This document shows positions 1 through 5,841 of a stretch of 7,415 bases of DNA, in pieces. The position numbers and the translations under genes are program-made. The notes beneath the pieces are model-generated. The model was not told the origin of the DNA. It saw only the letters and a program-made list of their open reading frames with translations, and ran no database searches. The number at the start of each line of letters is the position of its first letter. Position 1 is the stretch's first letter. The DNA lies in assembly GCA_035272265.1 (NCBI GenBank), contig DATEQV010000545.1:1-7415 (forward strand), written 5' to 3'. Source of the stretch: Acidisphaera sp035272265 (lineage in GTDB: Bacteria > Pseudomonadota > Alphaproteobacteria > Acetobacterales > Acetobacteraceae).

Positions 1-452
1 CGACGGACGTGGTCGTCGATGTAGGCGTCGTCGCCGCGGGTGTAGAGCTGGAAGATGCGCCGGCCGGTGCCGTTGGCGGCCGCCGTGGCTTCGAGGCCGG
101 GCGCGGTGACGGAGCTGACGACGATCGGCACGCCGAACGCGGCGGCCGCTCGCGCCGCCGCCGCGCCGCCGTCCGGGGTGAAGTTTTCCAGCGATCCCAC
201 CGGGGCGAGCATCAGCGGCAGGCGCGAAGGTTTGCCGAGCACGGGCTTGGCGGTCTGCACGTGCGAGACGTTGCGCAGCACGCGCGGGCGGAAGGCGATC
301 GCGTCGAGCGCCTGGCGGTTGCGGCGCAGCGTGGTCTCGGTCTCCGTGCCGCCGATCAGGTAGTCCCAGGCGGTGTTCGGCAGATTGGCGCGGGCGTCCT
401 CGACGAATTCGTGGAGGCACAGGTAGGGGCTGTCGTTGTCTTGGATCGCCAT
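1..452 (-). CDS. FMN-dependent alpha-hydroxy-acid dehydrogenase/oxidase, N-terminal part (cut by window edge)
   Basis: The first 150 codons of an enzyme of the FMN-dependent alpha-hydroxy-acid family (L-lactate dehydrogenase LldD, lactate monooxygenase, glycolate oxidase), which oxidise 2-hydroxy acids to 2-oxo acids using FMN in a TIM barrel. Seen directly: an N-terminal helical segment with AWDYLIGGTETETTLRRNR (residues 28-46), FRPRVLRNVS (54-63), the first barrel strand with PLMLAPVGS (79-87), the strand PIVVSS (109-114) and FQLY (134-137), all in the order usual for the family. The catalytic His/Arg region and the rest of the barrel lie beyond position 1; family members are usually about 350-400 residues. 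The ATG at 452 is preceded by GGAG about 7 bases upstream. It is 144 bp downstream of the vapC-like gene on the same strand, long enough for its own promoter. The family is secure; the substrate cannot be told from this fragment. Confidence 0.9.
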   Translation of the reverse strand, partial: MAIQDNDSPYLCLHEFVEDARANLPNTAWDYLIGGTETETTLRRNRQALDAIAFRPRVLRNVSHVQTAKPVLGKPSRLPLMLAPVGSLENFTPDGGAAAARAAAAFGVPIVVSSVTAPGLEATAAANGTGRRIFQLYTRGDDAYIDDHVR

Positions 453-486
453 GCCTTGCTCCGTTTTCCGTCGGTCCACCGTGGCG

Positions 487-498
487 CCGTCTAGACGG
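487..498. promoter_or_regulatory. 12-bp perfect palindrome upstream of the hydroxy-acid dehydrogenase gene
   Basis: CCGTCTAGACGG is its own reverse complement. It lies about 35 bp upstream of the ATG at 452, in the gap after the vapC-like gene. The position fits an operator for a dimeric regulator, but no regulator gene is in view and a 12-bp palindrome can occur by chance. No convincing -35/-10 pair was found in this gap. Confidence 0.25.
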
Positions 499-596
499 GA
501 GTTTGGCCTGCGATCATGCGGCTGCCTACGTCGCCGCAGGTTCGCCTGAGTTGTGCGCAGTAAGGGGCGTGGCGAGTGTCCGCAGTTGTACGACGA

Positions 597-1043
597 TCAC
601 CGAGCCCGCTTGGGCGCGGACGCGGTCCAAGGATTGAAGGTGGGCGCTCCGGCCCGAATGTAGTCGCGCTCGTCCCGGGTCACGACCGTCAGACCGTGAT
701 GCAGCGCGGTGGCGGCGATGATCAGGTCCGGCTGCGAGAATGTGTGGCCGGATCGGCGGCCGTCTTCCACCAGCACGCGCCACTTCAGCATCACGTCCTC
801 GGTGATGGGGAGCACGCGCTGGCCGAACATCGGCCGCACGGTGTGGGTCAGCCAGTCATGCAAGGCCGCGCGCCGGGCAGGATCGGCGAGCCGCTCGATG
901 CCGAAACGGAGTTCCGCGAAGGTGACGGCGCTGACATACAGGCGGTAGAGCGGTTGCGCCGCGACGAAGTCGACCACGCGACGCTCGGGCTTCGGGCGAC
1001 GCAGTTCAGAGAGGACGTTGGTATCGAGTAGCCAGCCCGTCAC
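597..1043 (-). CDS. VapC/FitB-like PIN-domain toxin ribonuclease
   Basis: A 148-residue PIN-domain protein, the toxin of a type II toxin-antitoxin pair. PIN toxins are Mg2+-dependent RNases that cleave tRNA or other RNA when released from their antitoxin. The acidic residues expected at the active site are visible: D7 in WLLDTNVLSEL, E44 in FAELRFG, D106 in SQPDLIIAATA and D124 in VVTRDERDY. The length is normal for the family (about 130-150). The start is GTG at 1043-1041, inside the stop of the antitoxin gene (GTGA overlap), and no strong Shine-Dalgarno is seen, so translation is probably coupled to the antitoxin. The phrase LDTNVLSELRRPKP and the C-terminal half resemble the FitB/VapC branch. 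I see no frameshift or missing catalytic residue, so it should be active. The RNA target is unknown. Confidence 0.93.
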   Translation of the reverse strand: MTGWLLDTNVLSELRRPKPERRVVDFVAAQPLYRLYVSAVTFAELRFGIERLADPARRAALHDWLTHTVRPMFGQRVLPITEDVMLKWRVLVEDGRRSGHTFSQPDLIIAATALHHGLTVVTRDERDYIRAGAPTFNPWTASAPKRAR

Positions 1044-1354
1044 AGGCCGACGTCACGCACCGGGAGAGGCCCTCGCGAGGGTTCGATGTCGGTGCCGCGA
1101 TCCGGCGAGGCTTGCAGGGCGGCGACCAGGGCTTTCCCGGTCGGTGCGCCTGTGAGGCGGCGAAACTCCTCGGCCGCGACGACGACGACTTCCTCGCGCC
1201 CGTGAACGGTGACGTGCTGCGGCCCTTCGCTGCGCGCGCGCCGGACGAGTTCGCTGAAGCGCGCCTTGGCGTCCTGCAGCAGCCAGGTTCCCGACGGGCG
1301 GGGGCGCTTGGGGCGGGGTTGGTCGGGCGGTGCGGCGCGGCTGGTTCTGGTCAT
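1040..1354 (-). CDS. Phd/YefM-family antitoxin
   Basis: A 104-residue antitoxin that would bind and inhibit the PIN toxin encoded immediately downstream and repress its own operon. The family core is clear at residues 24-67: WLLQDAKARFSELVRRAR, then HVTVHGREEVVVVAAEEFRRL, the usual Phd/YefM DNA-binding dimer fold. The C-terminal tail (about residues 70-104), predicted to be poorly ordered, would be the toxin-binding part. The first 22 residues are a Pro/Arg-rich extension not usual in the family. No other in-frame start exists between ATG 1354 and the core, so 1354 is the likely start. No Shine-Dalgarno precedes it; a leaderless or nearly leaderless transcript is possible. A 19-bp inverted repeat covers the start codon and probably serves as the operator. 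Confidence 0.9.
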   Translation of the reverse strand: MTRTSRAAPPDQPRPKRPRPSGTWLLQDAKARFSELVRRARSEGPQHVTVHGREEVVVVAAEEFRRLTGAPTGKALVAALQASPDRGTDIEPSRGPLPVRDVGL

Positions 1355-1364
1355 GCTGACCAGA
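1346..1364. promoter_or_regulatory. Candidate autoregulatory operator over the antitoxin start codon
   Basis: TCTGGTCATGCTGACCAGA is a perfect inverted repeat with 8-bp arms and a 3-bp spacer; the antitoxin ATG (1354-1352 on the minus strand) sits at its centre. Phd/YefM antitoxins are known to repress their own promoters by binding palindromes near the transcription start. Binding by this antitoxin is inferred from position and symmetry only. Confidence 0.55.
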
Positions 1365-1405
1365 TTGGCACAGCGCGACGGGTGGCTTCAACGGATGCGC
1401 GGCCA

Positions 1406-1882
1406 CTACCCGTGGAGGATCGCGCGCGTCAGCAGCGCCAATCCGCTCTCGCCTGTTGCGTTCGAGGCCGATGCGATTTCGGCCAGTTCGTCGCGGGACA
1501 GTTCGCACAGCGCTTGCAGCAGGACCGGACCGGCTTGCGCCCGGGTTTTCGCCGTTTCCGGCGCGCGGCCCAGCTTTTCGAGGAACCGGCGAACGTCGCG
1601 CAGGTTCGGCAGGAAGCGCTTGCTGTCGAAGTTCGCCGCCACGACCCTGAGCGGTTCGGCGAGGTCCGGCCTGCGCTGCAGTTCGATCTCGAGCGCCTTG
1701 TCGAGCGCCGACTTCCTGGGCTGGCGCTTCTTCGCGCCTTTCGACAGCGCGGAGACCGCCGCGGCAACTTCGTCGGCCGAGCGTTCCTCGAGCTGCCGGA
1801 TGCAGTCGAGGACGACATCCTTGCCGTAGCGGAGGAACAGAAGGCTGACGTCGATCTCCAGCAATGCGTTCTTCACGTGCAT
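1406..1882 (-). CDS. Protein of unknown function, overlapping partner of the ParA-like ATPase
   Basis: A 158-residue soluble protein I do not recognise. It has no signal peptide or membrane segment and looks almost wholly helical. Visible parts: an N-terminal hydrophobic stretch (MHVKNALLEIDVSLLFLRYG, residues 1-20), a basic patch GAKKRQPRKSALDK (about 49-62), a middle Arg/Leu-rich helical part (RPDLAEPLRVVAANFDSKRF, 70-89) and a helical C-terminus. Its ATG at 1882 lies 10 bases inside the end of the ParA-like gene, with GAGAAG just upstream, so the two genes are almost certainly co-transcribed and translationally coupled. ParA/MinD-type ATPases normally work with a small partner that stimulates ATP hydrolysis, often through a basic region; this gene holds the position of such a partner, but it shows no ParB nuclease-like or helix-turn-helix motif that I can recognise. 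The partner role is inference. Confidence 0.8.
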   Translation of the reverse strand: MHVKNALLEIDVSLLFLRYGKDVVLDCIRQLEERSADEVAAAVSALSKGAKKRQPRKSALDKALEIELQRRPDLAEPLRVVAANFDSKRFLPNLRDVRRFLEKLGRAPETAKTRAQAGPVLLQALCELSRDELAEIASASNATGESGLALLTRAILHG

Positions 1883-2733
1883 CTTCTCACCAGTCCGACG
1901 CGCTCGAAAACCTCGCAGGCGAATTGCCTGAACTCATCGGCGACCGCTCCACGCGCGTAGCTTGCCGCGGCAAGCGGCACGCCCTCTCTTGCCGCGCGTG
2001 GATAGCATGCCGAGTAGCGGAGCTGGGTCTTGAAGATAGGCCAGTTCTGTCTGCGCGCCTCCTCCTCGATCTCGCGCATCGACTGGCGTCCTTCGGGACC
2101 CGCGGAATATTGCGACGAGTGGTTGAAGACGAGGCCGGCGAGTTCGACGAGCTGGCCGCGGTTTTCCAGCCGGAACTCCTGCAACGAACGGGCGAGAAGC
2201 GGCAGCCCCACCGCTGCCATGAATTCCGGCTTCACCGGGGCGACGACGAAGCGGCTCGCGAAATAGGCGGCGTCCGTCAAGATGGACTCCGTCGGCGCGC
2301 AGTCGATGATCACGACCTCGTAGCGGTCGTGCACCTGGGCGAGCGCTTCGGCCAGCCGGCGTTCCTTGCCGGCCGGGTTCTTCAGCGTGCGGGAGAGTTC
2401 GAGCCGGCTGGGGATCAGATCGAGCGGCGCATAGGGCCAGTAGCCGGACCGTGGGACGATGAAGTCGCACATATCGGCCAGAAGCGGCGCGTGGGCGCCG
2501 GCATCGGCTTGGATGTCGCCGTCGAAGATCTGCACGATCGTCGGCCGCTTGGAATCGATGTGCTTCACGTAGGACTCGGGGCCGAGCATGATCTGGCTGA
2601 GGTTGGACTGCGGGTCGAGGTCGACCATCAGCGTCCTGAACCCGGTTCTCGCGGAGACGAACGCAAGCTGGCTGGCGAGCGTCGTCTTGCCGACGCCGCC
2701 TTTCATGTTGATCAGGCTGATCGCGGTCGCCAT
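1873..2733 (-). CDS. ParA-family ATPase (orphan, no parB in view)
   Basis: A 286-residue P-loop ATPase of the ParA/MinD group, which form ATP-dependent dimers on DNA and move or space cargo such as plasmids, chromosome origins or protein complexes. Seen directly: the deviant Walker A motif KGGVGKTT (11-18) with the signature lysine K11 and P-loop K16; Walker A' LMVDLDPQSNLS (35-46) with D38 and D40; Walker B VVIIDCAP (140-147) with D144; and a C-terminal helical part containing RYSACYPRAAREGVPL (239-254), where many ParA proteins have their DNA- and partner-contacting surface. There is no N-terminal helix-turn-helix extension, so it is the short ParA type. The ATG at 2733 is preceded by AGGGG about 8 bases upstream. 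The next gene overlaps its stop. No parB-like gene or parS-like site was seen, which argues against an ordinary chromosome-partition locus; an orphan positioning system or a mobile-element remnant is possible. Confidence 0.93.
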   Translation of the reverse strand: MATAISLINMKGGVGKTTLASQLAFVSARTGFRTLMVDLDPQSNLSQIMLGPESYVKHIDSKRPTIVQIFDGDIQADAGAHAPLLADMCDFIVPRSGYWPYAPLDLIPSRLELSRTLKNPAGKERRLAEALAQVHDRYEVVIIDCAPTESILTDAAYFASRFVVAPVKPEFMAAVGLPLLARSLQEFRLENRGQLVELAGLVFNHSSQYSAGPEGRQSMREIEEEARRQNWPIFKTQLRYSACYPRAAREGVPLAAASYARGAVADEFRQFACEVFERVGLVRRCT

Positions 2734-2823
2734 CGCGCGCCCCTGGAAGCTTTCCCGGAACCCACGTGTCAGAGTTCCGCCTCAGGAACAACGCTCGCCC
2801 GCGACGGGTTGCACGACGCCAGC

Positions 2824-2842
2824 ACACACGCATGGCGTGTGT
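2824..2842. promoter_or_regulatory. 19-bp inverted repeat upstream of the ParA-like gene
   Basis: ACACACGCATGGCGTGTGT has perfect 8-bp arms and a 3-bp spacer. It sits about 90 bp upstream of the ParA-like start, inside the 189-bp gap 2734-2922 between that gene and the end of G1. It has no T-tract on the minus strand, so it is a poor intrinsic terminator and a better operator candidate. Apart from a weak 5-bp inverted repeat at 2774-2789 (GTTCC...GGAAC), I see no other clear element or convincing sigma-70 promoter in this gap. Confidence 0.4.
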
Positions 2843-2922
2843 CCCTGGGTCGCCACGGCGCGTGGCACCTCGAGATGAGTACCGCGCTGCGCGACCGCTT
2901 CTCGGCCGCCCGTGCGGTGCTG

Positions 2923-3732
2923 TCAGCTGGTGCGGTAGAGCAGCGTCTCGCCGCCGGCGCTCGCGTAGCGGAGGTGGCCGACCAGATCGCCCGCGAAGGT
3001 CAGCGCCTGGGCCGGCCCGCTGTGCTGCGTCAGCACCACGCTCGTCGTGTCGTTCAGGAAGTTGAACGTGGGCAGCATGGCGGTGGCGTTGAAGCCGTCG
3101 ATCTCGACGAAGTTGCCCTTGCTGAACTCCTTGATGAGGGCGGGCATCTGGCCCTGCTCGGCATACAGGTCGAGCGTGACGAACGCGCCGCCCTCGCCGA
3201 CCGCCTCGTGCTGCAGGCTGACGAGGCCGTCGTCGGTGATCGACCCCACCAACTGGAGCAACGGCGTCCCGTTGCCGGGCGACACCGCGATCATCGACGC
3301 GGTGAACGCCGACCAGCAGAACCCGATATTCAACGGCGGCCTGTCGGGCATCACGGTGGAGCTTGGGGCGGGCGCGCTGCTCAGCGGCACGCTGATGTCG
3401 CTGTCGCACTCGACGGTGACGAACACGCCCGGCGGCGGCGGCACGGCGAAGCTGCAGGTCGGCACCCTCCTCGTCGGCGCTGGCTCGACCGTCGAGGCCT
3501 CCGGCAACGTGGAGACCTCGCCGACCATCGACGTGACTGCAACGACGCTCGGCAACGCGGGCCTGCTGGCGGCGAACGACGAAGGGTCGCTGTTCGTCAC
3601 GGCGCGGAACCTGACGAATACCGGCGTCATCTCCGCGCTCGACGGCGGCGCGGTCTATCTCGAGAACGGCACGATCAGCGGCGGCACGTTCCAGGCGTCG
3701 TTCGTGCCCTGCCAGGTCGTCGTGATGCTCAC
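2923..3732 (-). pseudogene. G1: beta-helix-like array protein, interrupted by an internal 460-bp inversion
   Basis: The third paralogue of the array. Its 5' end (GTG at 3732, coding MSITTTWQGTN) and its 3' end (3240-2926, last 105 codons, ending LLYRTS) are on the minus strand, but the middle (3241-3700) reads in the correct sense only on the plus strand. As it stands, translation from 3732 would stop after 25 codons at a TAG at 3657. If 3241-3700 is flipped, the frame is continuous across both junctions (giving GTNDPTNW and FQASITDDG) and predicts about 269 cysteine-free residues with the same layout as its neighbours: TTTWQG start, NWSNGVPLPGDTAII, two strand repeats (TLGNAGLLAANDEGSLFVTA and NLTNTGVISALDGGAVYLEN), then a C-terminal region matching G2 and G3. 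It begins 28 bp after the G2 stop, with AAAGGA about 10 bases before the GTG. Function is unknown; a secreted or surface protein is inferred. Confidence 0.8.
3241..3700 (+). other. Inverted internal segment of G1
   Basis: This block carries about 153 sense codons on the plus strand (DPTNWSNGVPLPGDTAII through GGTFQAS), homologous in order to residues of G2 and G3 that are coded on the minus strand. Its ends are short inverted sequences, CGAC at 3241-3244 and GTCG at 3697-3700, within a weaker 16-bp match (3238-3253 against the reverse complement of 3688-3703, 11 of 16 by hand). Crossover anywhere in the 4-bp core gives the same product. No recombinase gene is in the window. Confidence 0.8.
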
Positions 3733-3760
3733 GGTCTCGATCCTTTCCCCGCGGGCCGGT

Positions 3761-4652
3761 TCAGCTGGTCCGGAAGACGTAGGCGGCGCCGCCGACATTG
3801 GCGTAGCCGAGCTGGCTGGCAGAGAAGGCGCCGGCCAGCGTGAAGGTCTGCGTCGGATGCGATTTACCGGCGCCGATCACGTCGACGGCGGTGACCTGAT
3901 CGATGTCGAAGGCGAGGATCTTCGTAGCAGTGAAGTTGTCGATCTTGACGAGATCGCCGACCTCGAAACTGCGCACCAACGGCGTCAGCGCGGGCTCGTG
4001 GTCAAGTTCCAGGGTGCCGCCGGTGGCGGTGCCGGCGGGGCCGAAGCGGATCGACCCGGGGCCCGCGAACGTCACGCGATCGAGCTGAAGATCGCCGCCG
4101 TCAAGGATGTTGAAACCAGCGGGGCCGTTGACCACTGCCGAGGTGATCCTCACCGTTCCGTCGTAGCCCGCGTCGATCGCCGCGTCGTTCCACAGGGACA
4201 TCGTACCGCCGGTGATGAACGAAAGGGACAGCACGCCGCCACGGGCCGCCTCCAGAACCCCGCGGTTGACCAGCAAGGGGGTCCTCGACATTCAGCACTG
4301 TCGCGCCTGCCTCGTCGCCCAAGGCCGCGATCTCGCTGTCTTGGTCGACCACGATGTCTTGGGTGGCGACGATGAAGCTGTTCTGCGCTTCGTAGTTCGG
4401 TTGGGGCGGCCCGGACGGCGCCACCGTCGCGATGTTCGTGGCTTGCAGATAGACCTCATTGGCCCCGAGAGAGCCGCCCTCGAGCTCCACCGCCAGCCCC
4501 GACAGCAGCTCCTGGAATCCGACGAGGGTGGGGGACGCGACGGCGTCCGCGGGGATGATCGCGGTATCCCCGGGCACCGGGGGCCCGTTGCTCCAGTTGC
4601 CCGGATCGGCCCAGTTGCTGGTCTGACCCTGCCAGGTCGTCGTGAAACTCAT
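3761..4652 (-). pseudogene. G2: beta-helix-like array protein, frameshifted at a C5 run
   Basis: The second paralogue of the array. The reading frame from ATG 4652 (MSFTTTWQGQTSNWADPGNW) matches G3 up to VLNVE, after which the frame runs into unrelated Arg/Gly-rich sequence and stops near 4101 (183 codons). Homology continues one frame over, from about 4288 to the TGA at 3763-3761 (TPLLVNRGVLEA... to YVFRTS). Removing one base at the run of five C on the coding strand (plus-strand G 4277-4281), or the adjacent G, would restore a 296-residue protein close in length to G3 (299). The predicted protein has no cysteine and no signal peptide, contains PGDTAII near residue 27 and FEVGDLVKIDNF near the C-terminus, and ends in the family tail. 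It has its own upstream block shared with G3. The shift may be genuine decay, slippage at the C run, or a sequencing error. Confidence 0.8.
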
Positions 4653-4755
4653 CGCCGGCCTCGCGCATCCGATGCGCCGGAGGATAGGGGATCCCGGCGC
4701 GAATGTCCTGAGAGAGTAATGAATTCTGCTGAAACGAAGTGAAGGGCTTCAGCCC
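4653..4755 (-). repeat. Duplicated 103-bp upstream block, copy B (before G2)
   Basis: This block aligns without gaps to 5739-5841 before G3, with about 14 mismatches in 103 positions by hand. Shared parts on the minus strand include TGAAG-N2-CTTCA, TTTCAGCAGAATTCATT, CAGGACATTCGCGCCGG, TATCCT, and GAGG before the start codon. A further 23-bp match at 4794-4816 (22 of 23 to 5866-5888) is a relic of the rdgB 3' end, coding RAMLSTPP. Together they mark the edge of a tandem duplication. Confidence 0.85.
4681..4709 (-). promoter_or_regulatory. Candidate promoter of G2
   Basis: On the minus strand AGGACA (4709-4704), a 17-bp spacer and TATCCT (4686-4681) lie 28 bp before the ATG. Both hexamers and the spacing are kept in the copy before G3. 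The -35 match to TTGACA is weak, so this rests mainly on conservation. Confidence 0.35.
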
Positions 4756-4778
4756 CCAGTGCTTCAGCCCGTGGGGGC
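4752..4778. other. GC-rich hairpin between G3 and G2
   Basis: GCCCCCA (4752-4758) and TGGGGGC (4772-4778) are perfect 7-bp arms around a 13-base loop. The sequence is absent from the otherwise similar block before G3. There is no T-tract after it on the minus strand, so it is not a standard intrinsic terminator, though it could slow RNA polymerase or stabilise the end of the G3 message. Confidence 0.35.
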
Positions 4779-4838
4779 GTCAGCGTTCCGGACGGCGGCG
4801 TGGAGAGCATCGCGCGGCCTTTCCGATCGCCCGGCGGT

Positions 4839-5738
4839 TCAGCTGGTGCGAAAGACGTAGGCCGCGCCGAGGACGTTGGCGAAGCCGAGCTGGCTGGCCG
4901 AGACGTCGCCGGCGAGCGAGAAGGCCTGCACCGGATGCGACTCACCCGCGCCGATCACGTCGACGTCGGTGTCGTGCGTGAACAGGTTGTAGGCGGCGAT
5001 GATCTTCGTGGCGGCGAAGTTGTCGATCTTGACGAGGTCGCCGACTTCGAAGTTGTGCACCGCCGGCGTCAGCACGGGCTGGTCATAGAGTTCCAGCGTG
5101 CCGCCGCCTTGCGCGGCGGAGGCGCTGAAGCCGATCCACGTGCCGCCCGCGAAGGTCACCTGAGAGAGGTCCAGATCGCCGCCGTTCAGGATGTTGAACA
5201 AGCCGTTGCCCCTGACCGATGCCGACGTGATGGTGACCCTGCCGTCGTCGGTCGCGGCGATGTGGCCGTTGTTCTTCAGCGTCATCGTGCCGCCGGTGTT
5301 CGACTCCAGGAACAGCTCGCCGTTGTCGGTGCCCTGCAGCAAGCCGTTGTTGGTCAGCGACGGCGTCTCCACGCTCAGCGACGAGCTGACCTGCTCGTTG
5401 CCGCCCGCCGAGATCTTCGAGTGCGAGTCGACGACGATGTCCTGGGTGGCGACGAAGAAGCTGCCCGGCGGATTGCCGTACTGCGATGCCGGACCGGCCG
5501 ACAGGTCGGTCTGGATCGTCGTGCCCACCAGGTTGATGTCGAAGGCGCCGAGGTAGCCACCGCCCTCGAGGTCGACCGTCAGGTCCTCCATCGAGGTGTT
5601 GAACCCGCTGTACACGGGCGACACCGCTCCGGCGGTGCCGATCACCGCCGTATCGCCCGGCAACGGGGGGCCGGCGGTCCAGTTGCTCGGATCAGCCCAG
5701 TTGCTGGTCTGACCCTGCCACGTCGTCGTGATGCCCAT
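4839..5738 (-). CDS. G3: intact beta-helix-like array protein, possibly secreted
   Basis: A 299-residue protein of unknown function, the only intact member of the three-gene array. Seen directly: N-terminal TTTWQGQTSNWADPSNW (4-20) and PGDTAVI (27-33); two strand repeats 26 residues apart, SLTNNGLLQGTDNGELFLES (127-146) and TLKNNGHIAATDDGRVTITS (153-172), with pattern L-x-N-N-G-x-[IL]-x-x-T-D-x-G; GGGTLELYDQ (211-220); FEVGDLVKIDNF (230-241); and a C-terminus ending AYVFRTS. It has no cysteine, is acidic and rich in Gly/Thr/Asn, and has no signal peptide or membrane helix. The W-x-G...NW...PGDTA start and GDLVKIDNF-like ends resemble beta-helical exoproteins and adhesin passengers. With no signal peptide, type I secretion through the C-terminus is possible, but no RTX nonapeptides or transporter genes are seen. 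The start has GAGG about 8 bases upstream. It follows rdgB by 96 bp. Confidence 0.8.
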   Translation of the reverse strand: MGITTTWQGQTSNWADPSNWTAGPPLPGDTAVIGTAGAVSPVYSGFNTSMEDLTVDLEGGGYLGAFDINLVGTTIQTDLSAGPASQYGNPPGSFFVATQDIVVDSHSKISAGGNEQVSSSLSVETPSLTNNGLLQGTDNGELFLESNTGGTMTLKNNGHIAATDDGRVTITSASVRGNGLFNILNGGDLDLSQVTFAGGTWIGFSASAAQGGGTLELYDQPVLTPAVHNFEVGDLVKIDNFAATKIIAAYNLFTHDTDVDVIGAGESHPVQAFSLAGDVSASQLGFANVLGAAYVFRTS

Positions 5739-5841
5739 CGCCTGCCTCGCGGATCCGCTGCGCCGAAGGATACGGGATGCCGGCGCGAATGTCCTGATAT
5801 GCCAATGAATTCTGCTGAAACGACATGAAGGACTTCAGCCC
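5739..5841 (-). repeat. Duplicated 103-bp upstream block, copy A (before G3)
   Basis: This is the counterpart of 4653-4755. It reaches across the rdgB stop codon (5837-5835), so it is likely the parental arrangement: rdgB 3' end, then the array upstream region, then the array gene. Besides the shared promoter-like hexamers it holds TGAAG-TC-CTTCA, a small dyad kept in both copies. Confidence 0.85.
5767..5795 (-). promoter_or_regulatory. Candidate promoter of G3
   Basis: On the minus strand AGGACA (5795-5790), 17 bp, then TATCCT (5772-5767), 28 bp before the ATG at 5738. The same hexamers and spacing occur before G2. The -35 box is weak, and the call depends on conservation between the two copies. 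Confidence 0.35.

Noticed and set aside
2734..2922. Possible parS or iteron-type replication origin next to the ParA-like gene
   Set aside because: No repeated iterons and no parS-like sequence are present, only the single 8-3-8 palindrome.
1864..3843. Plus-strand open frame of about 659 codons
   Set aside because: It runs antisense to the ParA-like gene and part of the array, is rich in Arg/Gly/His, and matches no family; long antisense frames are common at this GC content.
3047..4375. Plus-strand open frame of 442 codons as one gene
   Set aside because: Only the part within 3241-3700 has recognisable protein character, and that is explained by the inversion; the flanking parts are antisense to G1 and G2.
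4752..4778. Rho-independent terminator after G3
   Set aside because: The stem is good, but no run of T follows it on the transcribed strand, so it is listed only as a hairpin.
4800..5828. Plus-strand open frame of 342 codons
   Set aside because: It is fully antisense to the intact G3, whose own frame shows family motifs and conserved paralogues.
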